From: Streptomyces sp. NRRL B-1140
Lineage (GTDB): Bacteria; Actinomycetota; Actinomycetes; Streptomycetales; Streptomycetaceae
Direction of reading: 5' to 3'
Length of the DNA stretch: 10,632 bases
Assembly: GCF_001280065.1 (NCBI RefSeq)
Contig: NZ_LGEA01000140.1
Location: 1-10,632, forward strand
Positions 1 through 5,716 of this stretch are shown piece by piece. Made by a program: the position numbers and the translations under genes. How positions within the stretch are numbered: the stretch's first letter is position 1; the number at the start of each line of letters is the position of its first letter. The notes beneath the pieces were generated by a model. It worked only from the letters and a program-made list of their open reading frames with translations. It did no database searches and was not told the DNA's origin.

Positions 1-1
1 G

Positions 2-565
2 GACCGTGCCGGATTCCTCAAGGAACGCATCCTCGGCAAGGGCGCGCCCGGACCGGTCGACGCGTTCCTGCGCAAGGGCGCCGACTTCGTCACCGCGGCC
101 GGTCTCGAGCAGCTCGTCGAGAAGATGAACGCGCTCACCGACAAGCCGCTGCTGGACGCGGCCGGCATCCGCCGCCAGATCGAGGCCCGCGACCTGCAGA
201 TCGCCAACCCCTACGCCAAGGACGCCCAGGTGCAGGGCATCCGCAACGCCCGCCGCTACATCGGCGACCGCCTCGGCCGGGTCGCCACCCCGCACCGCAT
301 CCTCGACCCGGCGGCCGGACCGCTGATCGGTGTCAAGCTGCACGTCCTCACCCGCAAGACCCTCGGCGGCATCCAGACCGACCTGGACTCCCGCGCCCTC
401 GGGACCGACGGCAAGCCGATCGACGGACTCTACGCGGCCGGCGAGGTGGCCGGATTCGGCGGTGGCGGCGTCCACGGCTACAACGCCCTGGAGGGCACCT
501 TCCTCGGCGGCTGCCTCTTCTCGGGCCGGGCGGCGGGGCGGGCGGCCGCCAAGCAGACCGCCTGA
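2..565 (+). CDS. FAD-binding dehydrogenase, C-terminal part (5' end outside window)
   Basis: This is the last 187 codons of a flavoprotein of the fumarate reductase / 3-ketosteroid dehydrogenase superfamily. It most resembles the predicted FAD-binding dehydrogenases of about 550 aa common in actinomycetes (COG3573 type). The reading frame is open from base 2 to the TGA at 563-565, so the internal ATG at 125 is not the real start. The C-terminus has the family's FAD-contact signature, GLYAAGEVAGFGGGGVHGYN, followed by ALEGTFLGGCLFSGRAAG, which closes the Rossmann-like FAD domain. Just before it, GPLIGVKLHVLTRKTLGGIQ and the NxxARRYIGDR stretch fit the substrate-cap to FAD-domain return. The enzyme probably oxidises or reduces a C-C bond using FAD in the cytoplasm. 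The substrate cannot be told from this part. It converges on the DUF488 gene with only 22 bp between the stops. Confidence 0.88.
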   Translation, partial: DRAGFLKERILGKGAPGPVDAFLRKGADFVTAAGLEQLVEKMNALTDKPLLDAAGIRRQIEARDLQIANPYAKDAQVQGIRNARRYIGDRLGRVATPHRILDPAAGPLIGVKLHVLTRKTLGGIQTDLDSRALGTDGKPIDGLYAAGEVAGFGGGGVHGYNALEGTFLGGCLFSGRAAGRAAAKQTA

Positions 566-587
566 CCCGCGGGGACGGACCGTCTCG

Positions 588-911
588 TCAGGATTCGATG
601 AGGCGGGCCAGCACGGTGGCGTGGCTCCGCTCGGGCGTCTTCGACGCGGTCAGCAGAGTCACGTCGCCCTCACGGGCCAGCTCACGCACACCGTCGAGCG
701 CCGCGGACGCCTCGTCGGAGGAGACCTCGTACGAAGCCTCGCCCGCGTGGTACGAGCGGCGCAGCTCCGTCGAGGGGGTGAGCGCCTTCGGCCACTCGTC
801 CACCCGCGCCACGTCCTTGGCCAGACCGCGCGGCCACAGCCGGTCCACCAGGACCCGCGTACCGTCCTCCGGCTCGGCGGGATCGTAGACACGGCGCACG
901 CGCACGCTCAT
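588..911 (-). CDS. DUF488 family protein (YeaO-like)
   Basis: This 107-aa protein has the full length and the conserved blocks of the small DUF488 family. These are the N-terminal RVYDP, then LVDRLWPRGLAKD (residues about 21-33), then ALTPSTELR (43-51) and a C-terminal VTLLTASKTPERSHATVL (84-101). The family is widespread and soluble and has no firmly established biochemical role; no enzyme activity should be assumed. The ATG at 911 is preceded by GAGAGGAGC about 6 nt upstream, a good ribosome binding site, so the start is secure. The gene is divergent from the DUF6098-like gene across a 157-bp gap and convergent with the flavoprotein gene. Codon use matches its neighbours, with no sign of recent transfer. 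Confidence 0.85.
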   Translation of the reverse strand: MSVRVRRVYDPAEPEDGTRVLVDRLWPRGLAKDVARVDEWPKALTPSTELRRSYHAGEASYEVSSDEASAALDGVRELAREGDVTLLTASKTPERSHATVLARLIES

Positions 912-994
912 GATCGGCTCCTCTCCGCGGCGGTACGGGGGTGCCGCGAGCCTAACCCCGGCCGGCTGCCCCCACCGCTCGGTAACGAACGGCC

Positions 995-1021
995 GGTTCC
1001 GCTCGTGCCGGGCGCGGGTAC
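995..1021 (+). promoter_or_regulatory. Possible SigB-type promoter for the DUF6098-like gene
   Basis: GGTT at 995-998 and GGGTAC at 1016-1021 are separated by 17 bp. The Streptomyces stress sigma factor consensus is GNNT, 14-16 bp, then GGGTAC or GGGTAT. The -10 box matches fully but the spacing is 1 bp too long. GGGTAC also occurs by chance inside the downstream coding region (about 1365), so this is only a candidate. It would start transcription about 40 nt upstream of the ATG at 1069. Confidence 0.25.
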
Positions 1022-1068
1022 TCCGTCCGCCTGACCACGTCGAACGCTTCGGGAAAGGAGGTCATGGC

Positions 1069-1512
1069 ATGACTGCCCAGGACGATCTGCGGGTCGTACG
1101 GTCACTCGACGAACTCGCCGGGCTCGTCGAGCGGCACCGGGGCCTGTACGTCCGCTGGTCGCGCGGCCCGGAGATCGATCTCCGCGAGGTCTCCAGCACC
1201 GACGACCTGACGGGCGTGTCCCTGCCGGGGCTGTCCGCCAGCCCGCTCGGCGTCGAGGAGTGGTGGGAGGGCCGGCCGGTGCGGGTCTGGGTGGCCCGCC
1301 GTCTGCACGACTACGCGCATCTTCCGCACGACAAGGGGCCGGGCGTGCACCCCTGGGTACTCACCGGCAAAGAGACCGCCCGCGGGCCCGACAACGAACC
1401 GCTGGTCACCGACGTCCGCCCGATGTGCCGACTCGATCAGCAGGTGATCGACGAGGCGAAGGCGGAGGTGGCCCGGCAGGGAAACCCCTGGGGGCCGCTG
1501 CGGCGCGGCTAG
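1069..1512 (+). CDS. DUF6098-like conserved protein
   Basis: This is a 147-aa soluble protein of unknown function. From memory it matches the streptomycete family DUF6098, with the blocks LDELAGLVERHRGLYVRWS (residues about 14-32), LREVSSTDDLTGVSLPGL, VEEWW, VARRLHDYAHL, GPDNEPLV and a WGPLRR end. I see no transmembrane segment, signal peptide or catalytic motif. The ATG at 1069 is chosen because AAGGAGGT at 1055-1062 sits 6 nt upstream, a near-perfect Shine-Dalgarno. The ATG at 1064 is in another frame, and the frame open from 910 has no such site. The two conserved Trp residues (EEWW) and the abundance of acidic residues suggest a compact binding domain, but that is inference. A strong hairpin begins 4 nt after the TAG stop. 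Confidence 0.82.
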   Translation: MTAQDDLRVVRSLDELAGLVERHRGLYVRWSRGPEIDLREVSSTDDLTGVSLPGLSASPLGVEEWWEGRPVRVWVARRLHDYAHLPHDKGPGVHPWVLTGKETARGPDNEPLVTDVRPMCRLDQQVIDEAKAEVARQGNPWGPLRRG

Positions 1513-1516
1513 GTAC

Positions 1517-1558
1517 GTTGCGAAAGTGGCGCCTGCCCCGCGGCGCCACTTTCGCAAC
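1517..1558 (+). terminator. Perfect 17-bp stem hairpin after DUF6098-like gene
   Basis: GTTGCGAAAGTGGCGCC (1517-1533) is perfectly complementary to GGCGCCACTTTCGCAAC (1542-1558) around an 8-nt loop. The stem begins 4 nt after the TAG at 1510-1512. No U-tract follows, which is usual for streptomycete terminators. The perfect symmetry means it can form in transcripts of either strand, so it may also stop transcription arriving from the Wbl gene. Confidence 0.75.
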
Positions 1559-1563
1559 AGATG

Positions 1564-1625
1564 TGGTGCCGCGGCGGGCGACGTTCGCCGTCCAGGAGTG
1601 GCGAACGCCGCCCGCCGCGGCACCA
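1564..1625 (-). terminator. 26-bp stem hairpin after Wbl gene
   Basis: The arms at 1564-1589 and 1600-1625 pair over 26 positions around a 10-nt loop (1590-1599). The only non-Watson-Crick position is A1581 opposite C1608. In plus-strand RNA this is an A-C mismatch, but in minus-strand RNA it is an allowed G-U pair. The hairpin lies 28 nt beyond the Wbl stop at 1654, so it is best read as the Wbl terminator. No U-tract follows. Confidence 0.7.
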
Positions 1626-1653
1626 GGACCCCCAGGGGGGGCGGCAGCCCCTG

Positions 1654-1908
1654 TCAGCCGGAGCGGCGCCGGGCGGCCGCGCGGCGCTTCAGCGCGCGCC
1701 GTTCGTTCTCGCTGGTCCCGCCCCACACGCCGATGGACTGCCCCGTGTCCAGAGCCCATTGGAGGCACTCGTCCTGCACGGGGCAGCGCCGTCGGCACAC
1801 GGCCTTGGCCTGTTCCGTCTGCAACAGAGCCGGGCCGGAGGTGCCGATCGGGAAGAAGAGCTCGGGGTCCTCGTGCCGACAGGCAGCGTGGTCTCGCCAG
1901 TTGTCCAT
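1654..1908 (-). CDS. WhiB-like (Wbl) transcriptional regulator, WblE/WhiB1-like
   Basis: This 84-aa protein has the whole Wbl architecture. The N-terminal MDNWRDHAAC carries the first Fe-S cysteine (C10), followed by EDPELFFPIG and three more cysteines at C38, C42 and C48. The GVWGG turn (about 60-64) follows, then the basic tail RRALKRRAAARRR. Wbl proteins bind a 4Fe-4S cluster and act with the primary sigma factor or on DNA, often sensing NO or redox state. The sequence is closest to the WblE/WhiB1 subgroup. One feature is unusual: the middle cysteines read CRRRC, a C-x3-C spacing, where WhiB1 and WblE have C-x2-C; the DNA (tgc cga cgg cgc tgc) confirms it. I chose ATG 1908 over ATG 1923 because AGGTGA lies about 6 nt upstream of it and the protein then begins like other family members. 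Confidence 0.88.
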   Translation of the reverse strand: MDNWRDHAACRHEDPELFFPIGTSGPALLQTEQAKAVCRRRCPVQDECLQWALDTGQSIGVWGGTSENERRALKRRAAARRRSG

Positions 1909-1948
1909 CGAAGTCACCTGCATCGCAGTAGAAACGTGCTCTCTCGGA

Positions 1949-1977
1949 TGCTTACTCTCTATCGGGTGACCTGTCGA
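1949..1977 (-). promoter_or_regulatory. Possible vegetative promoter of the Wbl gene
   Basis: Read on the minus strand, TCGACA (1977-1972) and TAAGCA (1954-1949) are 17 bp apart. The -35 matches TTGACA in 5 of 6 positions; the -10 is weaker. Transcription would start near 1942, leaving a leader of about 34 nt. The gap from 1909 to 2011 otherwise shows no convincing terminator for the upstream dehydrogenase gene, so read-through into the Wbl gene is possible. Confidence 0.3.
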
Positions 1978-2011
1978 TGCCCGGTGAAACAGGGCGTTCC
2001 CGGACAGTCGT

Positions 2012-3229
2012 TCACTGCTCCCGCATGCCCCAGGGGGAGCCGTAGTCCGTCAGCAGGTCCAGGAACGTCCGGGCGGGGAAGGCCTCCGGGCCGAGTACTC
2101 CGGCACCGGACCAGGCGCCCGTCGCGAGGAGTTCGAGTGCGACGACGGGGTTGACCGCCGTCTGCCACACCACGGCCTGGGAGCCGTACTCGGCCATGGA
2201 CCACTGGTTGTCGACCACGTGGTAGAGGTACACCTCCCGCGGCTCACCGCCCTTCACGCCCCGCACCCAGGTGCCCGCGCACGTCTTGCCGTGCATCCGC
2301 TCGCCCAGTGTCGCCGGATCGGGCAGGCACGCGGCGACCACGTCCCGGGGCGAGACCTTCACCGGCCCGTCCGGCCCGGGCACGGTGACCGGTTCGGTGC
2401 GGTCCAGGCCCAGCAGGTGCAGGGTCCGCAGCGTCTCGACGAACTCCCGCCCCAGGCCGTACTTGAAGGTCACCCGGCGGGCGCCGACCCAGCGCGGGAC
2501 GAGCAGCACCTCCTCGTGCTCCACGTTCACGCACTCGACCGGGCCGATGCCCTCGGGGAAGTCGAAGACCTCGGGCTCGCTGAACGGCTCGGTGGTGAAC
2601 CAGCCCTTCCCGTCCTCGTAGACGACCGGCGGGTTGAGGCACTCCTCGATGGTGGTCCAGATGCTGAACGAGGGCGCGAAGTCGTAGCCGTCGACGGCCA
2701 GGTTCGCGCCGTCGCGGATGCCGATCTCCTCGATCTCGTCGAAGAGTTCGTCGGCGGCATACCGCGCGAAGACGTCGGAAAGGCCCGGTTCCACACCCAT
2801 GCCGACGAGAGCCAGCAGTCCCTCCTTCTCCCAGTCCTCGGCCTGCGCGAACTGCTCGTCGCCCAGCTTGACCCCGCACTCCTCGTACGGCCGCTCGGCG
2901 TGCGGACGCGACAGCGACATGGCCATGTCGAGATACGTGGCGCCCGCGGCGCGCGCCGCGCGGAACAGCGGCATCACGAAGCGGGGATCGGTGGCGTTGA
3001 GGAGAACGTCGCAGCGGTGCCGGGCGAGCAGGCGGGCGACGGCACTCTCGTCGCCCGCGTCGACCTGCTCCGCCGTGAAGCGCGTGTCGCCGCCGAGCGC
3101 CGCGACCGCCGCCTCGGCGCGGCCGGGGTCGTAGTCGGCCACCACCATGGCCTCGAAGAACGGCCGCCGGGCCGCGATCCGGGTGATGGCCCCGCCCACA
3201 CCACCGGCTCCCACGAGCAGTACACGCAT
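2012..3229 (-). CDS. Saccharopine dehydrogenase family enzyme (CANSDH-like)
   Basis: This 405-aa cytoplasmic oxidoreductase has an N-terminal Rossmann fold. GAGGVGG (7-13) is the dinucleotide loop, and Asp32 at the end of the second strand suggests preference for NAD, though that is inference. The catalytic half carries GMGVEPGLSDVFARYAADEL (143-162), EVFDFPEGIGPVECV and HGKTCAGTWVRG, matching the saccharopine dehydrogenase C-terminal domain. The overall pattern, including the GxGxxPGxxxVFAxYA block, VxxLLPDP-like and GTWVxGxK segments, is like carboxynorspermidine dehydrogenase as I remember it. That enzyme condenses a diamine with aspartate semialdehyde. True saccharopine (lysine) activity is an alternative. 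ATG 3229 has AGGGAG about 8 nt upstream. The gene is divergent from a TetR regulator and shares an upstream region with a palindrome, so that regulator probably controls it. Confidence 0.85.
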   Translation of the reverse strand: MRVLLVGAGGVGGAITRIAARRPFFEAMVVADYDPGRAEAAVAALGGDTRFTAEQVDAGDESAVARLLARHRCDVLLNATDPRFVMPLFRAARAAGATYLDMAMSLSRPHAERPYEECGVKLGDEQFAQAEDWEKEGLLALVGMGVEPGLSDVFARYAADELFDEIEEIGIRDGANLAVDGYDFAPSFSIWTTIEECLNPPVVYEDGKGWFTTEPFSEPEVFDFPEGIGPVECVNVEHEEVLLVPRWVGARRVTFKYGLGREFVETLRTLHLLGLDRTEPVTVPGPDGPVKVSPRDVVAACLPDPATLGERMHGKTCAGTWVRGVKGGEPREVYLYHVVDNQWSMAEYGSQAVVWQTAVNPVVALELLATGAWSGAGVLGPEAFPARTFLDLLTDYGSPWGMREQ

Positions 3230-3275
3230 GACAGAAACTCCCTTTTTGCGAAGAACGTGACGGGCCCTGGGAGAG

Positions 3276-3305
3276 ATGAAACGCCGTCCCGTGACATAAG
3301 GTCAA
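3276..3305 (-). promoter_or_regulatory. Likely promoter of the saccharopine-dehydrogenase-like gene
   Basis: On the minus strand TTGACC (3305-3300) is followed after 18 bp by TTTCAT (3281-3276). The -35 is a good match for the streptomycete HrdB consensus; the -10 is weak. A start near 3269 gives a leader of about 40 nt containing AGGGAG. The -35 box overlaps the TGAC-N5-GTCA palindrome, as expected if a repressor blocks RNA polymerase. Confidence 0.4.
3292..3304. promoter_or_regulatory. Candidate TetR operator
   Basis: TGACATAAGGTCA contains the inverted half-sites TGAC and GTCA around a 5-bp spacer, in the divergent region between the dehydrogenase and TetR genes. CATAAGG occurs at 3295-3301 and again at 3315-3321, exactly 20 bp (two helical turns) apart; the second copy overlaps the TetR ribosome binding site. 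The half-sites are short, so the precise operator is uncertain. Confidence 0.4.
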
Positions 3306-3333
3306 TGGCGTTGGCATAAGGAGGGAGCCCGTC

Positions 3334-4044
3334 GTGCCCAAGCCCGTGGTGCCGGAGGACAAGCGCCGCCGGCGCAGGCCCACCAAGAACGGCACCGTGC
3401 TGTCCGAGGAGCTGATCGTCGACACCGCGCTGCGCATGCTGCGCGAACACGGCAGCGCGGGGCTGACCGCCCGCCGGCTCGGCCTCGCGCTGGACGCCGA
3501 CCCGAGCACGCTCTACCGGTACTTCCGGGGCATGGACGAGCTGACCCTCGCCATCGGAGACGCGCTCATCGGCCAGGCGCTTCAGGGCTGGCGGCGCACG
3601 GGGGAGTGGCGGGCGGACCTGCGGTCCTTCGGGCTGCGCATCCACGCCGCGTATCTCGCCCATCCGCAGGCCGCGCTGCTGACCACCAACCGCGTCACGG
3701 GCCGGGCCCATGAGCTGGCCGCCGACGAGGCCGTCCTGGACGTCCTGCGCACGGCCGGCTTCCCGCTGCCCGAGACCGTGCGCATCTACCACGCCTTCAT
3801 CGACCAGACGCTGGCCTTCGCCGCGCTGGACGCCGCCTCGCTGGCCCTGCCCAGCGACTCGCTCCACGCCGACGAGGGCATGTGGCGCTCGACGTACGCA
3901 CGCCTGCCCGCCGCCACCCACCCCCGCATCGCCGAGGCGGCGCCGCTGCTGGCCACCCGGATGCTCACCAGCGCCTACCCGACGGCCCTGGAGATGCTGC
4001 TGGACAGCGCGGCGGCGCGGCTGGAGGCGGCCGGCCGCGACTGA
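3334..4044 (+). CDS. TetR/AcrR family transcriptional regulator
   Basis: This 236-aa regulator starts with a very basic tail (KRRRRRPTK, 10-18). A TetR-type helix-turn-helix follows at about 43-66, including LTARRLGLALDADPSTLYRY. The rest is the helical ligand-binding domain typical of the family. The GTG at 3334 is chosen because AAGGAGGGAG (3318-3327) is 6 nt upstream and the HTH is placed normally from it. It most likely represses the divergent saccharopine-dehydrogenase-like gene and itself in response to a small ligand, which may be a substrate or product of that enzyme (inference from position). Its stop is 4 bp from the stop of the convergent LysR gene, too close for a terminator between them, so the two messages probably overlap at their 3' ends. 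Confidence 0.88.
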   Translation: MPKPVVPEDKRRRRRPTKNGTVLSEELIVDTALRMLREHGSAGLTARRLGLALDADPSTLYRYFRGMDELTLAIGDALIGQALQGWRRTGEWRADLRSFGLRIHAAYLAHPQAALLTTNRVTGRAHELAADEAVLDVLRTAGFPLPETVRIYHAFIDQTLAFAALDAASLALPSDSLHADEGMWRSTYARLPAATHPRIAEAAPLLATRMLTSAYPTALEMLLDSAAARLEAAGRD

Positions 4045-4048
4045 GGTG

Positions 4049-4945
4049 TCAGGCCCGCAGCGCCTCCGCCGCGGTCGCCGTCACGGTCTCCGCCACCTGA
4101 GCGAGCGCCGGCGAGTCGAGCTTCCACTGCTGCCAGTACAGCGGCACGTCGACCGTGCGCCGCGGGGCGATGCCGACGAGCCGGCCGTCACGCAGCAGGG
4201 GGTCCGCCTGGGCTTCCGGCACCAGACCCCAGCCCAGCCCGGCGGCGACGGCCTCGACGAAGCCCTCGGAGGTCGGCACGTAGTGCCGCAGCGCACTCGC
4301 GCCGCCGCGCCCCCGGGTGAGCCCGCGGACGAAACCGTCCTGGAAGTCGTCACGGCGGTCGAAGACCACCACGGGCACCTCGCCGAGCGCCCGCGCCAGG
4401 GGCCCGCCGAGGTGCCGCACGGCGAAGTCCGGCGCGGCCACGGGCAGATAGCGCATCCGGCCGAGCGACCGCACCGAGCAGCCCGGTACGGGATCCGGCG
4501 ACGAGGTCACCGCCGCCATCACCGCGCCCTCCCGCAGCAGAGCCGCCGTGTGGTCCTCGTCCTCGCGGCGCAGCTCGAAGCAGAGCCGCAGCTCCCGCGG
4601 CACGCGGGTGAGGACCGGGAGGAACCAGGTGGCCAGCGAGTCGGCGTTCACCGCCACCGACACCCGGGTCGGCTCTCCGGCACCGCTCAGTCCGAGCTCC
4701 GCCTGGGCGTCGTGCTCCAGCCGTGCCACCTGGCGGGCGAGCCGCACCAGGACCTCGCCCGACTCGGTCGGCCGCACCGGCTTCGTCCGCAGCAGCAGGA
4801 CCCGCCCCGTGCGCTGCTCCAGTGCCTTGACCCGCTGGCTGACCGCCGACGGCGTGACGTGCAGCGCGGCCGCCGCGGCGTCGAACGTCCCCTCGTCCAC
4901 GACGGCGAGGAGGGTCCGGACCTGGTCCAGCGGAAGATCTGTCAT
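4049..4945 (-). CDS. lysG: LysR regulator of basic amino acid export (LysG/ArgP type)
   Basis: This 298-aa protein has a winged HTH at the N-terminus (about 2-60), with LLAVVDEGTFDAAAAALHVT then PSAVSQRVKALEQRTGRVLL. An effector-binding domain follows, starting around RVSVAVNADSLATWFLPVL. That sequence, NADSLATWF, is typical of the LysG/ArgP branch. In Corynebacterium glutamicum LysG activates lysE when bound to lysine, arginine or histidine. Here the gene is likewise divergent from a lysE homologue, with an inverted repeat in between. I chose ATG 4945 by alignment. No clear Shine-Dalgarno precedes it, and a GTG lies directly upstream at 4948. TATCAT (minus strand, 4962-4957) could be a -10 box giving an almost leaderless message. 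The -35 region is poor. Confidence 0.87.
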   Translation of the reverse strand: MTDLPLDQVRTLLAVVDEGTFDAAAAALHVTPSAVSQRVKALEQRTGRVLLLRTKPVRPTESGEVLVRLARQVARLEHDAQAELGLSGAGEPTRVSVAVNADSLATWFLPVLTRVPRELRLCFELRREDEDHTAALLREGAVMAAVTSSPDPVPGCSVRSLGRMRYLPVAAPDFAVRHLGGPLARALGEVPVVVFDRRDDFQDGFVRGLTRGRGGASALRHYVPTSEGFVEAVAAGLGWGLVPEAQADPLLRDGRLVGIAPRRTVDVPLYWQQWKLDSPALAQVAETVTATAAEALRA

Positions 4946-4951
4946 CACGTG

Positions 4952-4979
4952 AGCTAATGATACGTAAGAATCATTAGCT
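4952..4979. promoter_or_regulatory. LysG operator: perfect 10-bp inverted repeat
   Basis: AGCTAATGAT (4952-4961) and ATCATTAGCT (4970-4979) are perfect inverted copies around an 8-bp spacer. The element is strikingly AT-rich against its GC-rich surroundings. It contains the T-N11-A type symmetry used by LysR proteins and lies between the divergent regulator and exporter genes. It abuts the proposed -35 box of the exporter promoter, as expected for an activator site. Confidence 0.75.
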
Positions 4980-5007
4980 GGACCCGACCCGGGAGTCTCC
5001 GTAGCGT
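4979..5007 (+). promoter_or_regulatory. lysE promoter giving a leaderless transcript
   Basis: TGGACC (4979-4984) and TAGCGT (5002-5007) are 17 bp apart. The -35 differs from TTGACC at one base and the -10 fits TANNNT. A normal start 7-8 nt beyond the -10 falls at 5014-5015, exactly on the lysE ATG. This agrees with the lack of a Shine-Dalgarno close to that ATG. Confidence 0.5.
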
Positions 5008-5014
5008 CGACGCC

Positions 5015-5632
5015 ATGACCAGCACCTTCACCGCCGGCGCCGCCGGTTTCGGCACCGGACTGTCCCTCATCGTCGCGATCGGCGCCCAGAACGCCTTCGT
5101 CCTGCGGCAGGGGATCCGTCGCCAGGCCGTCCTCGCCGTCGTCGGGATCTGCGCCCTGTCCGACGCGGCACTGATCGCGCTCGGGGTCGGCGGGGTCGGA
5201 GCGGTGGTGGTGAAGTGGCCGGGTGCCCTCACGGCGGTCGGCTGGATCGGCGGCGCCTTCCTGCTGTGCTACGGCGCCCTGGCCGCCCGCCGGGTGGTCC
5301 GGCCGGGCGGGGGCGCGCTGCGGACCGAGGGAGAGGCGGCCGGGTCGGTGCGCCGGGCCGTGCTCACCTGCCTGGCGATGACCTGGCTCAATCCGCACGT
5401 CTACCTCGACACCGTGTTTCTGCTGGGGTCCGTCGCCGCCGATCACGGTTCACTGCGCTGGACCTTCGGCCTCGGTGCCGTGCTGGCCAGCCTGTGCTGG
5501 TTCACCGCCCTCGGGTTCGGCGCCCGCATGCTCGGCCGTTTCCTCGCCCGGCCCGCCGCCTGGCGCGTCCTGGACGGCCTGGTCGCCGCCACCATGATCG
5601 TGCTCGGCGCGGTGCTCGTCGTGGGCAGTTGA
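5015..5632 (+). CDS. lysE: LysE/ArgO family basic amino acid exporter
   Basis: This 205-aa integral membrane protein has about six hydrophobic segments, near residues 8-26, 38-60, 68-88, 112-132, 146-168 and 180-203. It has the family signatures IVAIGAQNAFVLRQGI (19-34) and TWLNPHVYLDTVFLLGS in the fourth segment. LysE and ArgO proteins export lysine, arginine or canavanine, protecting cells from intracellular excess after peptide uptake. The divergent LysG-type regulator and the inverted repeat point to induction by basic amino acids. The ATG at 5015 has no nearby Shine-Dalgarno (GGGAG is about 20 nt away), but it coincides with the predicted transcription start. The length matches the family. 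Confidence 0.92.
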   Translation: MTSTFTAGAAGFGTGLSLIVAIGAQNAFVLRQGIRRQAVLAVVGICALSDAALIALGVGGVGAVVVKWPGALTAVGWIGGAFLLCYGALAARRVVRPGGGALRTEGEAAGSVRRAVLTCLAMTWLNPHVYLDTVFLLGSVAADHGSLRWTFGLGAVLASLCWFTALGFGARMLGRFLARPAAWRVLDGLVAATMIVLGAVLVVGS

Positions 5633-5716
5633 CCCCCTCGGTCGCGGGCCGCCGCCGGGCTGGTGCGATAGTGATCCCCGCCCGGAAAGATGTAGCGAGC
5701 ATCCAGGAAGCGGCGC

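Noticed and set aside
330..1034. Long plus-strand frame of 234 codons across the flavoprotein end and the DUF488 gene
   Set aside because: It overlaps two recognisable genes in other frames and its translation is Arg/Ser/Pro/Ala-rich low complexity typical of GC-rich shadow frames.
1517..1625. Inverted repeats as ends of an insertion sequence or attachment site
   Set aside because: The arms are separated only by short loops with no transposase or integrase nearby. Their position after two convergent stops fits terminators.
4946..5446. N-terminal extension of the LysR gene back to 5446
   Set aside because: It would cross the operator and the lysE coding region on the opposite strand. The LysR HTH starts right after ATG 4945.
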